This document shows, piece after piece, positions 7,712 through 13,611 of a stretch of 14,065 bases of DNA (positions are counted from its first letter, which is position 1; every line of letters begins with the position of its first letter). This DNA comes from Limnohabitans sp. Rim47 (lineage in GTDB: Bacteria; Pseudomonadota; Gammaproteobacteria; Burkholderiales; Burkholderiaceae_C). Made by a program: the position numbers and the translations under genes. Below the pieces are notes generated by a model that worked only from the letters and a program-made list of their open reading frames with translations, did not search any database and was not told where the DNA came from. The stretch spans positions 211,977 through 226,041 of the forward strand of contig NZ_FBYA01000005.1 in the NCBI RefSeq assembly GCF_001517545.1, given 5' to 3'.

Positions 7712-7999
7712 TCAGCAGACCTGCAACCGCAGATTCTTGCCACACGCTTGTACGTAGCGGCGCAGCGTGGCGACCGATGGTGAATGTTTCCCCGTTGCCA
7801 GAGATTTCTCCAGCCGCGCCACCGATGGCGCTTGCGTGCCCATCCGTGCAGCGAGCTCCGCCTGCGTCAAGCCGGCTTCCTGCCTGGCCTTGAGCAAGGC
7901 GTCGAGCAGCTCACCTTCTTCTCGTTCGATGCGTTCAACCTCGGCTTTCACGCCAGAGCGGCTCATCAGTGCCTTGACCACTTCGTCATGCGTTTTCAT
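7712..7999 (-). CDS. XRE-family antitoxin (HigA-like)
   Basis: This 95-residue protein has a helix-turn-helix domain of the XRE/Cro type at about residues 35-85 (LLKARQEAGLTQAELAARMG, then SVARLEKS and SVATLRRYVQACGK). The first 33 residues are charged and helical and probably contact the toxin. It is the second gene of the pair and overlaps the toxin gene by 14 bp, the toxin-first order typical of HigBA-type modules. Antitoxins of this class bind and neutralise the toxin and repress their own operon. The gene ends in KNLRLQVC, a usual family end. No other gene follows on this strand before the RRM terminator. Confidence 0.85.
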   Translation of the reverse strand: MKTHDEVVKALMSRSGVKAEVERIEREEGELLDALLKARQEAGLTQAELAARMGTQAPSVARLEKSLATGKHSPSVATLRRYVQACGKNLRLQVC

Positions 8000-8318
8000 G
8001 CTTCACCTCTTTCAAGCGACTCATCGCCGTATCCAACTCGCGCGGGGGCGTGCGATTGGTCTTCTTCACGAAACTGTGCAACATCACGATCCGTCGGCCC
8101 ACCTGCGTGCAATAAAACACCCGAGCAATGCCTTCAGCACCTTTGAGCCGAAGTTCGAACAAGCCGCTCTTCATGGCCTTGGTGTGAGGCTCGCCCAGAT
8201 TGGGTCCCAGCGCCACCATGCGCCGAGTCAGCACCACATAGCGCGCAGCCAGCGTGTCAGGCAAGTCCAAGATCTCATCTTGTAAGGCTTCGCTGTAGTA
8301 GCGGATCTCGTATTCCAT
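7986..8318 (-). CDS. RelE/HigB-type toxin (Gp49-like family)
   Basis: This 110-residue protein matches the phage-derived Gp49-like (DUF891) branch of the RelE/ParE superfamily. The diagnostic block is residues 52-95: GLFELRLKGAEGIARVFY, then RRIVMLHSFVKK and PPRELD. Toxins of this fold are ribosome-dependent or free mRNA nucleases that slow translation; the conserved R and K residues of this block are present, so it looks intact. The ATG at 8318 fits the family start (MEYEIRYYSE); two upstream in-frame starts (8327 and 8354) are less likely. The antitoxin gene overlaps its end. A 14-bp near-palindrome lies just upstream at 8330-8343 and may be the operator. Confidence 0.85.
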   Translation of the reverse strand: MEYEIRYYSEALQDEILDLPDTLAARYVVLTRRMVALGPNLGEPHTKAMKSGLFELRLKGAEGIARVFYCTQVGRRIVMLHSFVKKTNRTPPRELDTAMSRLKEVKHENA

Positions 8319-8329
8319 CGCCCGCATAG

Positions 8330-8343
8330 TAACAAATATGTTA
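8330..8343. promoter_or_regulatory. Candidate operator of the toxin-antitoxin operon
   Basis: TAACA-AATA-TGTTA is a perfect 5-4-5 inverted repeat 12 bp upstream of the toxin start, in a short AT-rich stretch. HigA-type antitoxins repress their own promoter through such palindromes, so this is the natural candidate site. Binding is inferred from position and symmetry. Confidence 0.5.
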
Positions 8344-8444
8344 ATTACCGTCAAACCCGCCTGTGACCATCGCCTTGCTGCTCAAAAGGGCTCCGCTGCG
8401 CATCACAGCCACAGCACTTTTCCGACATCGCCCTCGGGCTTGGC

Positions 8445-8456
8445 TTTTCGCGAAAA
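8445..8456. promoter_or_regulatory. 12-bp perfect palindrome upstream of the tandem HTH gene
   Basis: TTTTCGCGAAAA is fully self-complementary and lies 45 bp before the start of the helix-turn-helix gene at 8501, in the position of an operator. Which protein binds it is unknown. Confidence 0.4.
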
Positions 8457-8500
8457 CTCGACCTGAATACATGCTCCCGTCAACCACCAGGAGCACTGAC

Positions 8501-8974
8501 ATGCAGCAAATTGCCATCAATGAGAACGAACTTGCCACACGCTGGGGCGTCAGCCCCAAGACATTGCAGCGTTGGCGATCAGAAGGCCGAGGTCCGCGTT
8601 ACCTCAAGCTTTCAAAGCGCGTGACGTACCCGCTGGACGAGATCTTCCTTTTTGAAGAACAGGCACTACACGAAGCAACGTGGGAGCGTGGGAGCGATGT
8701 CGCCGTTACGTCGAATGTGAGGCTTTACTCCGCCCGGGAGATGGCCGCCGCCACCAGTCTTCCCCTGTATTTGTTTACGCACCCGAATATGCGCAGGACT
8801 TTGGAGATCCCTTGCATTCGCGTCGGCAAGCTCGTGCGCTTCAAACTCGACGAGGTCATGGCGTGGGCCAAGCGCACCCACGCCGAAATGAGTGGGTTCG
8901 GTGTCCAGGATACCTCAGACCCGATCGAAAACAGAAAGACTCTGATGCATGCCATCGGCAACCTGATCGCATAG
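8501..8974 (+). CDS. Small DNA-binding protein with two excisionase/MerR-type HTH modules
   Basis: This is a 157-residue protein of unknown role. Residues 8-52 form an HTH_17/AlpA-type winged helix (ELATRWGVSPKTLQRWRSEG, then PRYLKLSKRVTYPLDEI). Residues 75-125 form a second, similar module (YSAREMAAATSLP, then IPCIRVGKLVRFKLDEVMAW). The two share the helix-turn-strand pattern with a conserved hydrophobic wing ending in LDE, which points to an internal duplication. Single-module relatives act as excisionases or as AlpA-like activators of integrase genes in mobile elements. The ATG at 8501 is preceded by AGGAG (8489-8493) seven bases upstream, so the longer open frame is not used. No integrase is seen next to it, so it may be a remnant of an older element. 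Confidence 0.75.
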   Translation: MQQIAINENELATRWGVSPKTLQRWRSEGRGPRYLKLSKRVTYPLDEIFLFEEQALHEATWERGSDVAVTSNVRLYSAREMAAATSLPLYLFTHPNMRRTLEIPCIRVGKLVRFKLDEVMAWAKRTHAEMSGFGVQDTSDPIENRKTLMHAIGNLIA

Positions 8975-9122
8975 CTCTTGAACGACCAGGACGTGGGCGA
9001 GGTTAGGGGGCAAAAAACGAAAGCCGCCGACTCCCCACCGCTCACCGGATCATCCTGATGCCAGCAGCACCATCCTGAACGCCGTCAAGTCTGGCCAGTG
9101 GCCTTGAGATAGAAGTTGAGCA
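8975..9122. other. Intergenic stretch without recognisable features
   Basis: I see no gene, clean terminator or repeat between the tandem HTH gene and the end of the minus-strand membrane protein gene, although both transcripts must end here. Confidence 0.5.
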
Positions 9123-9437
9123 TCAACTCCCATTTTGATTTGGATTCGCCCCGCCTGACTCCTGTAATTTCTGCACAGGAGTATCCACCCTATTTCGGAA
9201 GAGATATTTAGCAATCAGCGCAAAGAGCAATACCAACAATGTCACCTTCCAATGCTGAAACATTGCAGACAAGACAGCAATCCCCAAGAAAAATCCAACT
9301 ATTTGCCGAGGCTGAGTAATCAGCATATAAATTAGAAATATGACCAAAGCAATGTACAGCGCAGTTGCACCTACAGAAATTGCAACTAGTGCATAGGTGA
9401 GATAAATCCACAACGGGATAGGAACTACAAATCTCAT
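9123..9437 (-). CDS. Small hypothetical membrane protein
   Basis: This is a 104-residue protein I do not recognise. It is strongly hydrophobic up to residue 80, with probable membrane segments at about 5-22, 24-41, 47-63 and 65-81. A polar tail ends in GGANPNQNGS. The basic residues at the segment ends suggest a small integral membrane protein with the tail in the cytoplasm. The gene is AT-richer than its neighbours, a sign of separate origin. The start is an ATG at 9437, and a purine-rich GGTGGGGTGG lies a few bases upstream. It is divergent from the XRE regulator at 9599, whose operators lie in the shared intergenic region, so it may be under that control. Confidence 0.6.
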   Translation of the reverse strand: MRFVVPIPLWIYLTYALVAISVGATALYIALVIFLIYMLITQPRQIVGFFLGIAVLSAMFQHWKVTLLVLLFALIAKYLFRNRVDTPVQKLQESGGANPNQNGS

Positions 9438-9548
9438 TTACGCCACCCCACCCGAGACAAATACATCGAAGCGGCAGGCTTTCCGAATATGGATGCCAAC
9501 GTAAGTGATATGGACATATTCCCTCTTCCGGATCAAGTGCCAGCGTTT

Positions 9549-9565
9549 GTAACGACTTTCGTGAC
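9549..9565. promoter_or_regulatory. Operator O1 of the XRE regulator
   Basis: GTAACGACTTTCGTGAC is a 7-3-7 inverted repeat with one mismatched pair. It overlaps a -35-like TTGTAA (9547-9552) that would be followed by a -10-like ATTATG near 9570. It matches O2 in layout and half-site TCGTGAC. Binding by the adjacent regulator is inferred. Confidence 0.6.
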
Positions 9566-9581
9566 GACAATTATGACTGCT

Positions 9582-9598
9582 GTCACGAAACTCGTGAC
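9582..9598. promoter_or_regulatory. Operator O2 of the XRE regulator
   Basis: GTCACGAAACTCGTGAC is a perfect 7-3-7 inverted repeat that ends at the base before the GTG start of the regulator gene. Its centre is 33 bp from that of O1, close to three helical turns, so two bound dimers would lie on the same DNA face. A protein on O2 would block transcription start and translation initiation region alike. Confidence 0.65.
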
Positions 9599-9931
9599 GT
9601 GCAAGATGAAAAAAATCTACCTACCTCCATCGTCGGTCGCCGCATGCGCGAACGCCGTGAAGCTTTGGGTCTTGCTCAGGAAAAGGTGGGGGTGGCCATC
9701 GGCCTAGATGAATCCAGTGCCAGAGCTCGGATCAGCCGGTACGAGCTTGGTGTCCATGAGCCACCGTTTGCCACGGTGAAGCTGCTGTCCAATGTTTTGG
9801 ACGTACCTCCGCCCTACATGTACTGCGAGGAACAGGACATTGCCGACCTATTGCTGGCTCTGCACAAGATCCCCAGCAAGGTACGGAAACAAAAAGTGGG
9901 CGTGCTGATGGCCCACATGGCAGAAGCCTGA
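9599..9931 (+). CDS. XRE-family transcriptional regulator
   Basis: This 110-residue cytoplasmic DNA-binding protein has a helix-turn-helix of the Cro/C1 type at about residues 11-70: IVGRRMRERREALGLAQEKV, then ARISRYELGVHEPPFATV and KLLSNVLDVPPPYMY. The last 30 residues (about 80-110) are helical and probably form the dimer interface. Relatives are common next to mobile-element genes in Burkholderiales. The GTG at 9599 is chosen because it directly follows operator O2 and no better start exists before the HTH; there is no clear ribosome binding site, so the start remains uncertain (an ATG at residue 16 would cut the first helix). Two matched palindromes upstream suggest autorepression. The convergent lipoprotein gene ends 6 bp downstream. 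Confidence 0.82.
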   Translation: MQDEKNLPTSIVGRRMRERREALGLAQEKVGVAIGLDESSARARISRYELGVHEPPFATVKLLSNVLDVPPPYMYCEEQDIADLLLALHKIPSKVRKQKVGVLMAHMAEA

Positions 9932-9937
9932 ATCCGG

Positions 9938-10432
9938 TCAGCGGACCAGTTCTGCCGGACTGAGCACCAAGGCGGTCCTGACGGTCACGCCATCCACCCG
10001 GCCACGAATCTCGATCTCGCTGCCGGTTTGCAGTTTCAGCAAGGCCTGGACATCCTGCTCATCCCTTGGGGTCACAAAGGCCACCACAGTGAATTTGCCA
10101 AAGGCTCCAGGCTCTGTTCCGTCCATCAACTCGGACGTGACGCGATAGCGTCCATCTTCTTTCGCAATGTCGTACACCTTGAAGCGCCACACCACCGTGG
10201 CACCGACCAGCTTGGCGGTCATGGCCTCACGTTGCAGGTCTGTTCTGGTTCCGCCGAGCACATAGGTGTCCACCACCTCTTGCAAGGCAATGGACATCAC
10301 GGGCGTGTCTTTCCACGCTTGGACAGCCTGGGCAGGTTCGGTAGGCGTGTTCGCTGGAGTGGCTTCGCCGCATGCCACCAAAGCCATGCTCAGCATCACC
10401 ATGGCCCATTTACTGGGCAATCCGGTCTTCAT
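9938..10432 (-). CDS. Putative lipoprotein with a probable OB-fold
   Basis: This is a 164-residue protein with a classical lipoprotein signal: positive N-terminus, hydrophobic core and lipobox LVAC with the lipidated cysteine at C21. After a Thr/Pro-rich linker (about 23-35), residues 40-164 have the beta-rich pattern of tRNA_anti-like OB-fold proteins (VWRFKVYDI, GKFTVVAFV, GSEIEIRGRVDGVTVRTALV). Such domains are found in many small periplasmic or membrane-attached proteins of unknown role. The ATG at 10432 is preceded by GGAGA about nine bases upstream, inside the spacer and end of the upstream gene. The two genes are separated by only 3 bp and are clearly one operon. It would be a substrate of Lnt. 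Function unknown. Confidence 0.75.
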   Translation of the reverse strand: MKTGLPSKWAMVMLSMALVACGEATPANTPTEPAQAVQAWKDTPVMSIALQEVVDTYVLGGTRTDLQREAMTAKLVGATVVWRFKVYDIAKEDGRYRVTSELMDGTEPGAFGKFTVVAFVTPRDEQDVQALLKLQTGSEIEIRGRVDGVTVRTALVLSPAELVR

Positions 10433-10435
10433 GTG

Positions 10436-11200
10436 TCACTTCTCCGGGCAAAGGTAAGGCACCGCAACTGCAGCACATGACGCCTTGGTCATTTCTTCGC
10501 GGGTTGGCAAGCGAACATCGGGCACGGCCACTTTAAAAGCCTTCGCGTCATCCGTGACACGCTGAACACTACTCCGCCACTCCGCCTTGGTCGAAGCCAG
10601 CACCTGATCCACCGTTGGCACCTTTTGCCCACACAGATCTGGCTTTTCTTCGCCCTGGCCCATCATCCGAAGAAGGTCATTGAAATCCTTCATGGTCTGG
10701 CAAGCATCGTAGATGTCCAAAGACGTCACCGCCAATGTCACGCCCAGCCCAAGGTATGGAATGGACTCGCTTGGCAAGGCCGCCACATTCCTGGAAACAC
10801 CTTTGACCAACCTTTGATGGACTGCCGCCACGGTGGCCTTGGCTTGTTTGCCGTTCGTATCCAACTGCTGAGCCAGTTTCCGATTCTTGACATGGACGTC
10901 TTCCAGTTCCTTGGCCTGGAGCCTGTTTTTCGAATCCAGATCAGCCGTTTTTACCTTAACCGTCTCATCCAGTTTTGCCTTTGGACTGTTCGCCAAAGCC
11001 CGGTCTGCAACAGCCTGACCGCCGATGGAGAGAACACGCCACAAAGCGTTGTGCATCCAGTCATGGGCACCGGCACTCACCAGACTGGCCACATTACTTG
11101 CCAGCAAGCCCACCAGGGAGAAGGACACCAACAACGTCTTGAAGGCCACGAATCGGCGCCATAGGCTGGGCTGCTGGGGTATCGAGGGGTCACGGGTCAT
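10436..11200 (-). CDS. Hypothetical membrane protein with a coiled-coil region
   Basis: This is a 254-residue protein I do not recognise. A membrane segment lies at about residues 19-43 (LLVSFSLVGLLASNVASLVS). A charged, probably coiled-coil stretch at 75-130 is rich in Lys, Asp, Gln and Leu. A second hydrophobic segment at about 147-166 (IPYLGLGVTLAVTSLDIYDA) is followed by a polar C-terminal part with cysteines at 168, 190, 242 and 251, which could form disulfides if periplasmic. The ATG at 11200 has AGGAGAG at good spacing, so the start is reliable. It is the first gene of a two-gene operon with the lipoprotein, 3 bp apart, suggesting both work at the cell envelope. Codon use looks like the rest of the left-hand chromosome. 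Confidence 0.7.
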   Translation of the reverse strand: MTRDPSIPQQPSLWRRFVAFKTLLVSFSLVGLLASNVASLVSAGAHDWMHNALWRVLSIGGQAVADRALANSPKAKLDETVKVKTADLDSKNRLQAKELEDVHVKNRKLAQQLDTNGKQAKATVAAVHQRLVKGVSRNVAALPSESIPYLGLGVTLAVTSLDIYDACQTMKDFNDLLRMMGQGEEKPDLCGQKVPTVDQVLASTKAEWRSSVQRVTDDAKAFKVAVPDVRLPTREEMTKASCAAVAVPYLCPEK

Positions 11201-11270
11201 TAGCTCTCCTGTCCTGCCTAAAGGGCTGAGAAGAATTGTGGCATGCGTTATTCAGCCACCCAGAAAGCAG

Positions 11271-11303
11271 AAAACCCCCACCAGCTTGCACTGATGAGGG
11301 TTT
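11271..11303 (-). terminator. Rho-independent terminator behind the tRNA-Phe 3' half
   Basis: Read on the minus strand, AACCCTCATCAG and CTGGTGGGGGTT pair over 12 positions (two G-U-type pairs included as G-T) around the loop TGCAAG, followed by TTTT. It begins eight bases past the CCA end of the tRNA fragment, the normal place for a tRNA terminator. Its presence argues that the DNA left of 11310 is the original downstream flank of the tRNA gene. Confidence 0.75.
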
Positions 11304-11309
11304 CAATTT

Positions 11310-11354
11310 TGGTGGCCTGGGTCGGAATCGAACCAACGACACGCGGATTTTCAA
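11310..11354 (-). tRNA. 3' half of tRNA-Phe(GAA), truncated; attachment-site remnant
   Basis: Read on the minus strand from 11354 the sequence gives the anticodon loop TTGAAAA (anticodon GAA), the stem half TCCGC, a 5-nt variable loop GTGTC, and the T arm GTTGG-TTCGATT-CCGAC with all five pairs formed. The acceptor half CCAGGCC, discriminator A and encoded CCA complete it. This is the 3' half of a betaproteobacterial tRNA-Phe. The 5' half is missing: bases beyond 11354 give GCGTT where GCGGA is needed, and no D arm or GGCCTGG follows. It cannot be a working tRNA. Such 3' halves are what is displaced when an integrative element inserts into a tRNA gene, so this is one att site of an element lying to the right. 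Confidence 0.85.
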
Positions 11355-11359
11355 AACGC

Positions 11360-11603
11360 TAATGAACCATAAGAGATGTTTTAGCCCAAGCATCTGCAGC
11401 GTTCTAAAAGTGGGGTGTGCGTGTTTTTGCTGCGTTTCGTAAAACGCTGCTGTCAATGTATCTCGCACCATTTTTACTATACCTCTCATCCGTGTTGCCG
11501 AGATTTTTTAATCACTACATTTCGCCGTCATAACCAGCGTTTTCACGCCGTTTTGCAACATTTCAGCGTTGCACTACGCTGTCAAGCACAGCACTACGCA
11601 GCG
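11360..11603. other. Element end without a gene
   Basis: About 245 bp between the att remnant and the first element gene hold no convincing coding sequence. A small hairpin GCGTTT-CGTA-AAACGC lies at 11432-11447, and a 9-bp direct repeat GCACTACGC occurs at 11571-11579 and 11591-11599. A TATAGT on the minus strand near 11480 resembles a -10 box but lacks a partner. Confidence 0.5.
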
Positions 11604-11972
11604 TTAGAAGCGTTGCTGTTGTTGCTTGCGTTTGCGTTCTGCTTCACGCTGTTGTCGTTGTCGCTCGCGTTCTGCGTGTAGTTGCTCTCTACTACGCTCA
11701 ACGCCTTGCTTGAGCGAGTTGATGCGGGCTTGGGCTGGCGTCATTGGAGGCTTGGGCTTGATGGTGCTGTCAAGCAATGTGCTGTCATCTTCTGCTTCAT
11801 CCACACGCACAGGACTGACAGCAATGCTGTTCATCCCATACTTGTATTGACACAGCAGTCTTGCGTGGATAGTGCTGTCAGCAAAGACTACTGTTTTCAC
11901 CAACTTCCCACCTACACGCACGGTCACCAAATATTTGTTCATCAAGTATTTAGTGCCCACATATTGCTGCAT
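11604..11972 (-). CDS. Hypothetical element-borne protein with a Gln/Arg-rich helical tail
   Basis: This is a protein of about 122 residues that I do not recognise. Residues 12-55 look like a small compact beta-rich domain (MNKYLVTVRVGGKLVKTVVF, then STIHARLLCQYKYGMNSI). Residues 57-78 are an acidic, low-complexity linker with two DST repeats. Residues 80-122 are a charged helix (QARINSLKQGVERSREQLHA, then Glu/Arg/Gln repeats ending in KQQQQRF), probably a coiled coil or nucleic-acid-binding arm. The ATG at 11972 is chosen because AGGGG lies six bases upstream; the ATG at 11942 (MNKYLV) is the alternative and lacks such a site. It lies 100 bp behind the DUF6641 gene on the same strand, with a 13-bp inverted repeat between them that could attenuate or stabilise the transcript. 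Confidence 0.65.
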   Translation of the reverse strand: MQQYVGTKYLMNKYLVTVRVGGKLVKTVVFADSTIHARLLCQYKYGMNSIAVSPVRVDEAEDDSTLLDSTIKPKPPMTPAQARINSLKQGVERSREQLHAERERQRQQREAERKRKQQQQRF

Positions 11973-11993
11973 CAACAGCCCCTGTTTATCCAT

Positions 11994-12041
11994 AAGCACG
12001 GTTTTTCACCCTACCCAAGCAGCGTGGCAAAAACCGTGCTT
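11994..12041. repeat. 13-bp perfect inverted repeat between two element genes
   Basis: AAGCACGGTTTTT (11994-12006) and AAAAACCGTGCTT (12029-12041) are exact reverse complements around a 22-nt loop. On the plus strand the hairpin is followed by more T (12040-12043); on the minus strand it lies between the DUF6641 gene and the next gene. It could be a terminator/attenuator or a protein binding site. Confidence 0.7.
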
Positions 12042-12072
12042 TTCAATAAACCATACCCTCTACCCCCAATCC

Positions 12073-12513
12073 TTACCCTCCAAAGCCCTCACGCAATTTG
12101 TTGGACGCTGCCTCAATCTGTGCATCCAACTCACCACCCAATACCGCACCCTTCAGCAGTTCAAGCGTGGGCACCAAATCCTTGTCGCTACCTACCTCAA
12201 CTGCCCACTTGCCCTTTGCCAACTCAAGCACTTTGGTGCCGTATCTCACGCTCAAAACCAACTTACCGTTGTCAGCAACAAACCACCAAGCCTTGACCCG
12301 TTTGCTCGTTTCCACTTGCTTGCGTTCGCCAGTGTTCGCATCTGTAATCGAGCGGAACTTTTTGGGTGCGAATGTTCCACCCGTTTGCTGTGCCTTTGCC
12401 AACTCCATCTGTTCCCACAAGCGTTTCGCCAACTTGTTTCGGCGTTGCTGGATTGGCGACATTTGCGTGGGCTTCTGTGCTGCTGTCAGTTTCAGTCCGT
12501 TCAATGCAGTCAT
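12073..12513 (-). CDS. DUF6641-type hypothetical protein
   Basis: This 146-residue protein matches, from memory, the DUF6641 family found mostly on plasmids and integrative elements of Betaproteobacteria. Its function is unknown. It begins MTALNGLKLTAAQKPTQMSP and has a basic helical part (IQQRRNKLAKRLWEQMELAK, 21-40) and a conserved beta-rich core (KRVKAWWFVADNGKLVLSVR, 71-90, then YGTKVLELAKGK). A helical C-terminus (about 111-146) ends in REGFGG. There is no signal peptide or membrane segment. The ATG at 12513 is preceded by AAAGGA about seven bases upstream, so the start is reliable. It is divergent from the small gene at 12666 across a region with a 10-bp inverted repeat. Family assignment was made without a search. 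Confidence 0.7.
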   Translation of the reverse strand: MTALNGLKLTAAQKPTQMSPIQQRRNKLAKRLWEQMELAKAQQTGGTFAPKKFRSITDANTGERKQVETSKRVKAWWFVADNGKLVLSVRYGTKVLELAKGKWAVEVGSDKDLVPTLELLKGAVLGGELDAQIEAASNKLREGFGG

Positions 12514-12665
12514 TTCATTTCCTTTCTTTGTTGCACTGAACTAACTTTATTTTCATCACCAACATCTGGACAACCTCTTTCTGCCGTCCAGTGTCAAAGT
12601 GCCACACGCACCAAACAATCATTCACTTTTTAGTTGGCATTGTTTGGTCGCTGCTAAATAGATGT
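12514..12665. promoter_or_regulatory. Divergent intergenic region with a 10-bp inverted repeat
   Basis: ACCAAACAAT (12610-12619) and ATTGTTTGGT (12639-12648) are perfect reverse complements around 19 nt. They lie 18 bp before the plus-strand gene at 12666 and about 100 bp before the DUF6641 gene. A -35-like TTGGCA and a TAAATA overlap the right arm but are only 15 bp apart. A shared operator for both genes is a reasonable guess. Confidence 0.5.
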
Positions 12666-13013
12666 ATGCAGAAACACGAACTACAACACCAAATCCGCAA
12701 ATACGAAACAGCAGACACCATCAAAGCCAACGAGTGGCTGGCAGACGCTGGTTTCAACGCTCAAACATTTGGCACTACGCACATCCGATTACTACAGGCA
12801 CAACAACAGGCATACGCTCTACTCACACATCACAGCAACCTACTGACTCAATCACAACGAACGACACTGGAACAGTTTCAGCAAGCAATGAGCAACAAGC
12901 GAACACGCTGCCGTCTCAAGCCTGCATCTGCCAATCCCATTCTCAACATCAGCAGCAAGATCAACAGGCAACTATTCAAACAGCACAGACATCTGACACA
13001 GGCACAACACTAA
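12666..13013 (+). CDS. Hypothetical small helical protein of the element
   Basis: This is a 115-residue protein I do not recognise. It is predicted mostly helical and very rich in Gln, His, Thr and Asn, with no signal or membrane segment. Blocks such as KYETADTIKANEWLADAGFN (12-31) and LLQAQQQAYALLTHHSNLLT (42-61) look like paired helices, and the basic tail (SNKRTRCRLK, 76-85, and NRQLFKQHRH) could bind nucleic acid. The ATG at 12666 is chosen from the pattern of the chain; no Shine-Dalgarno sequence is seen, so both start and gene are less certain than the neighbours. It stands alone on the plus strand, divergent from the DUF6641 gene, and is followed by the long gene-free structured stretch. 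Confidence 0.5.
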   Translation: MQKHELQHQIRKYETADTIKANEWLADAGFNAQTFGTTHIRLLQAQQQAYALLTHHSNLLTQSQRTTLEQFQQAMSNKRTRCRLKPASANPILNISSKINRQLFKQHRHLTQAQH

Positions 13014-13347
13014 ACATTTAGGCACTTCTACAGCAGATACTCCACTGCTCAAACAAAGGGAACAAACGCGGGTTGTAATATGACGGCTAATGACCCCGCA
13101 CTCGCAACAGGTTGGATTGAAGGCTTGTTGCACTGAGTGAGCCGCAGAGTTGCTGCGATGCAAATCAATGCAGAAGCAGTTTGCAAGTTCCAATACATTC
13201 GTCTTGCGTCAAACTCTTCCAATCTCGTCCTGCGATGGGCTTTGCACTGACCAGAACGACACGGCGGCTTCTGTTCATCTACGCGATGACATAGCCGTCG
13301 TTTGCTCAAAACTTTCCCAAACCAGTCAATACCAAACATCTAAAGCG

Positions 13348-13485
13348 AAGCAAGTGGTGCCGAGTAATGCGATGGAGCGAAGCGACTTGAGCATTACGAC
13401 TGCACAGCGAACGCCAGTTCGCTCATTACATCTCACACACATAGACGCACAACATCTGGCAATACTTTCGTATGACCACTTGCTT
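13348..13485. repeat. Nested inverted repeats with an 11-bp closing stem
   Basis: AAGCAAGTGGT (13348-13358) and ACCACTTGCTT (13475-13485) are exact reverse complements. Inside lie GTAATGC (13364-13370) / GCATTAC (13391-13397) and AGCGAAC (13406-13412) / GTTCGCT (13417-13423), the last with a 4-nt loop GCCA. Together they would fold as a closed multi-branch structure of about 138 nt. Confidence 0.65.
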
Positions 13486-13611
13486 GTTCATTGGTGGTGT
13501 TAGAGCAAATCACCAGGCGAATGATTTTCAGCACCACGCAGAAAACTGCAGCACAGATTTTTGTTGCAGCAATGGGATTTCGGGCACAGACACGCAGCAA
13601 CACCTCAAATC

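Noticed and set aside
11604..11700. A tandem-repeat-like stretch rich in GTTGC and GCGTT
   Set aside because: It is the coding sequence, on the minus strand, of the Gln/Arg/Glu-rich tail of the hypothetical protein; no exact repeat unit is present.
11450..12490. The octamer TGCTGTCA recurring about five times, as a possible uptake- or Chi-like motif
   Set aside because: At least three copies come from repeated Asp-Ser-Thr codons in the 11604-11972 gene, so coding use explains most of them.
13150..13503. A 117-codon plus-strand frame and overlapping minus-strand frames in the structured stretch
   Set aside because: No ribosome binding site, no domain pattern, and the frame crosses several inverted-repeat arms; not distinguishable from chance.
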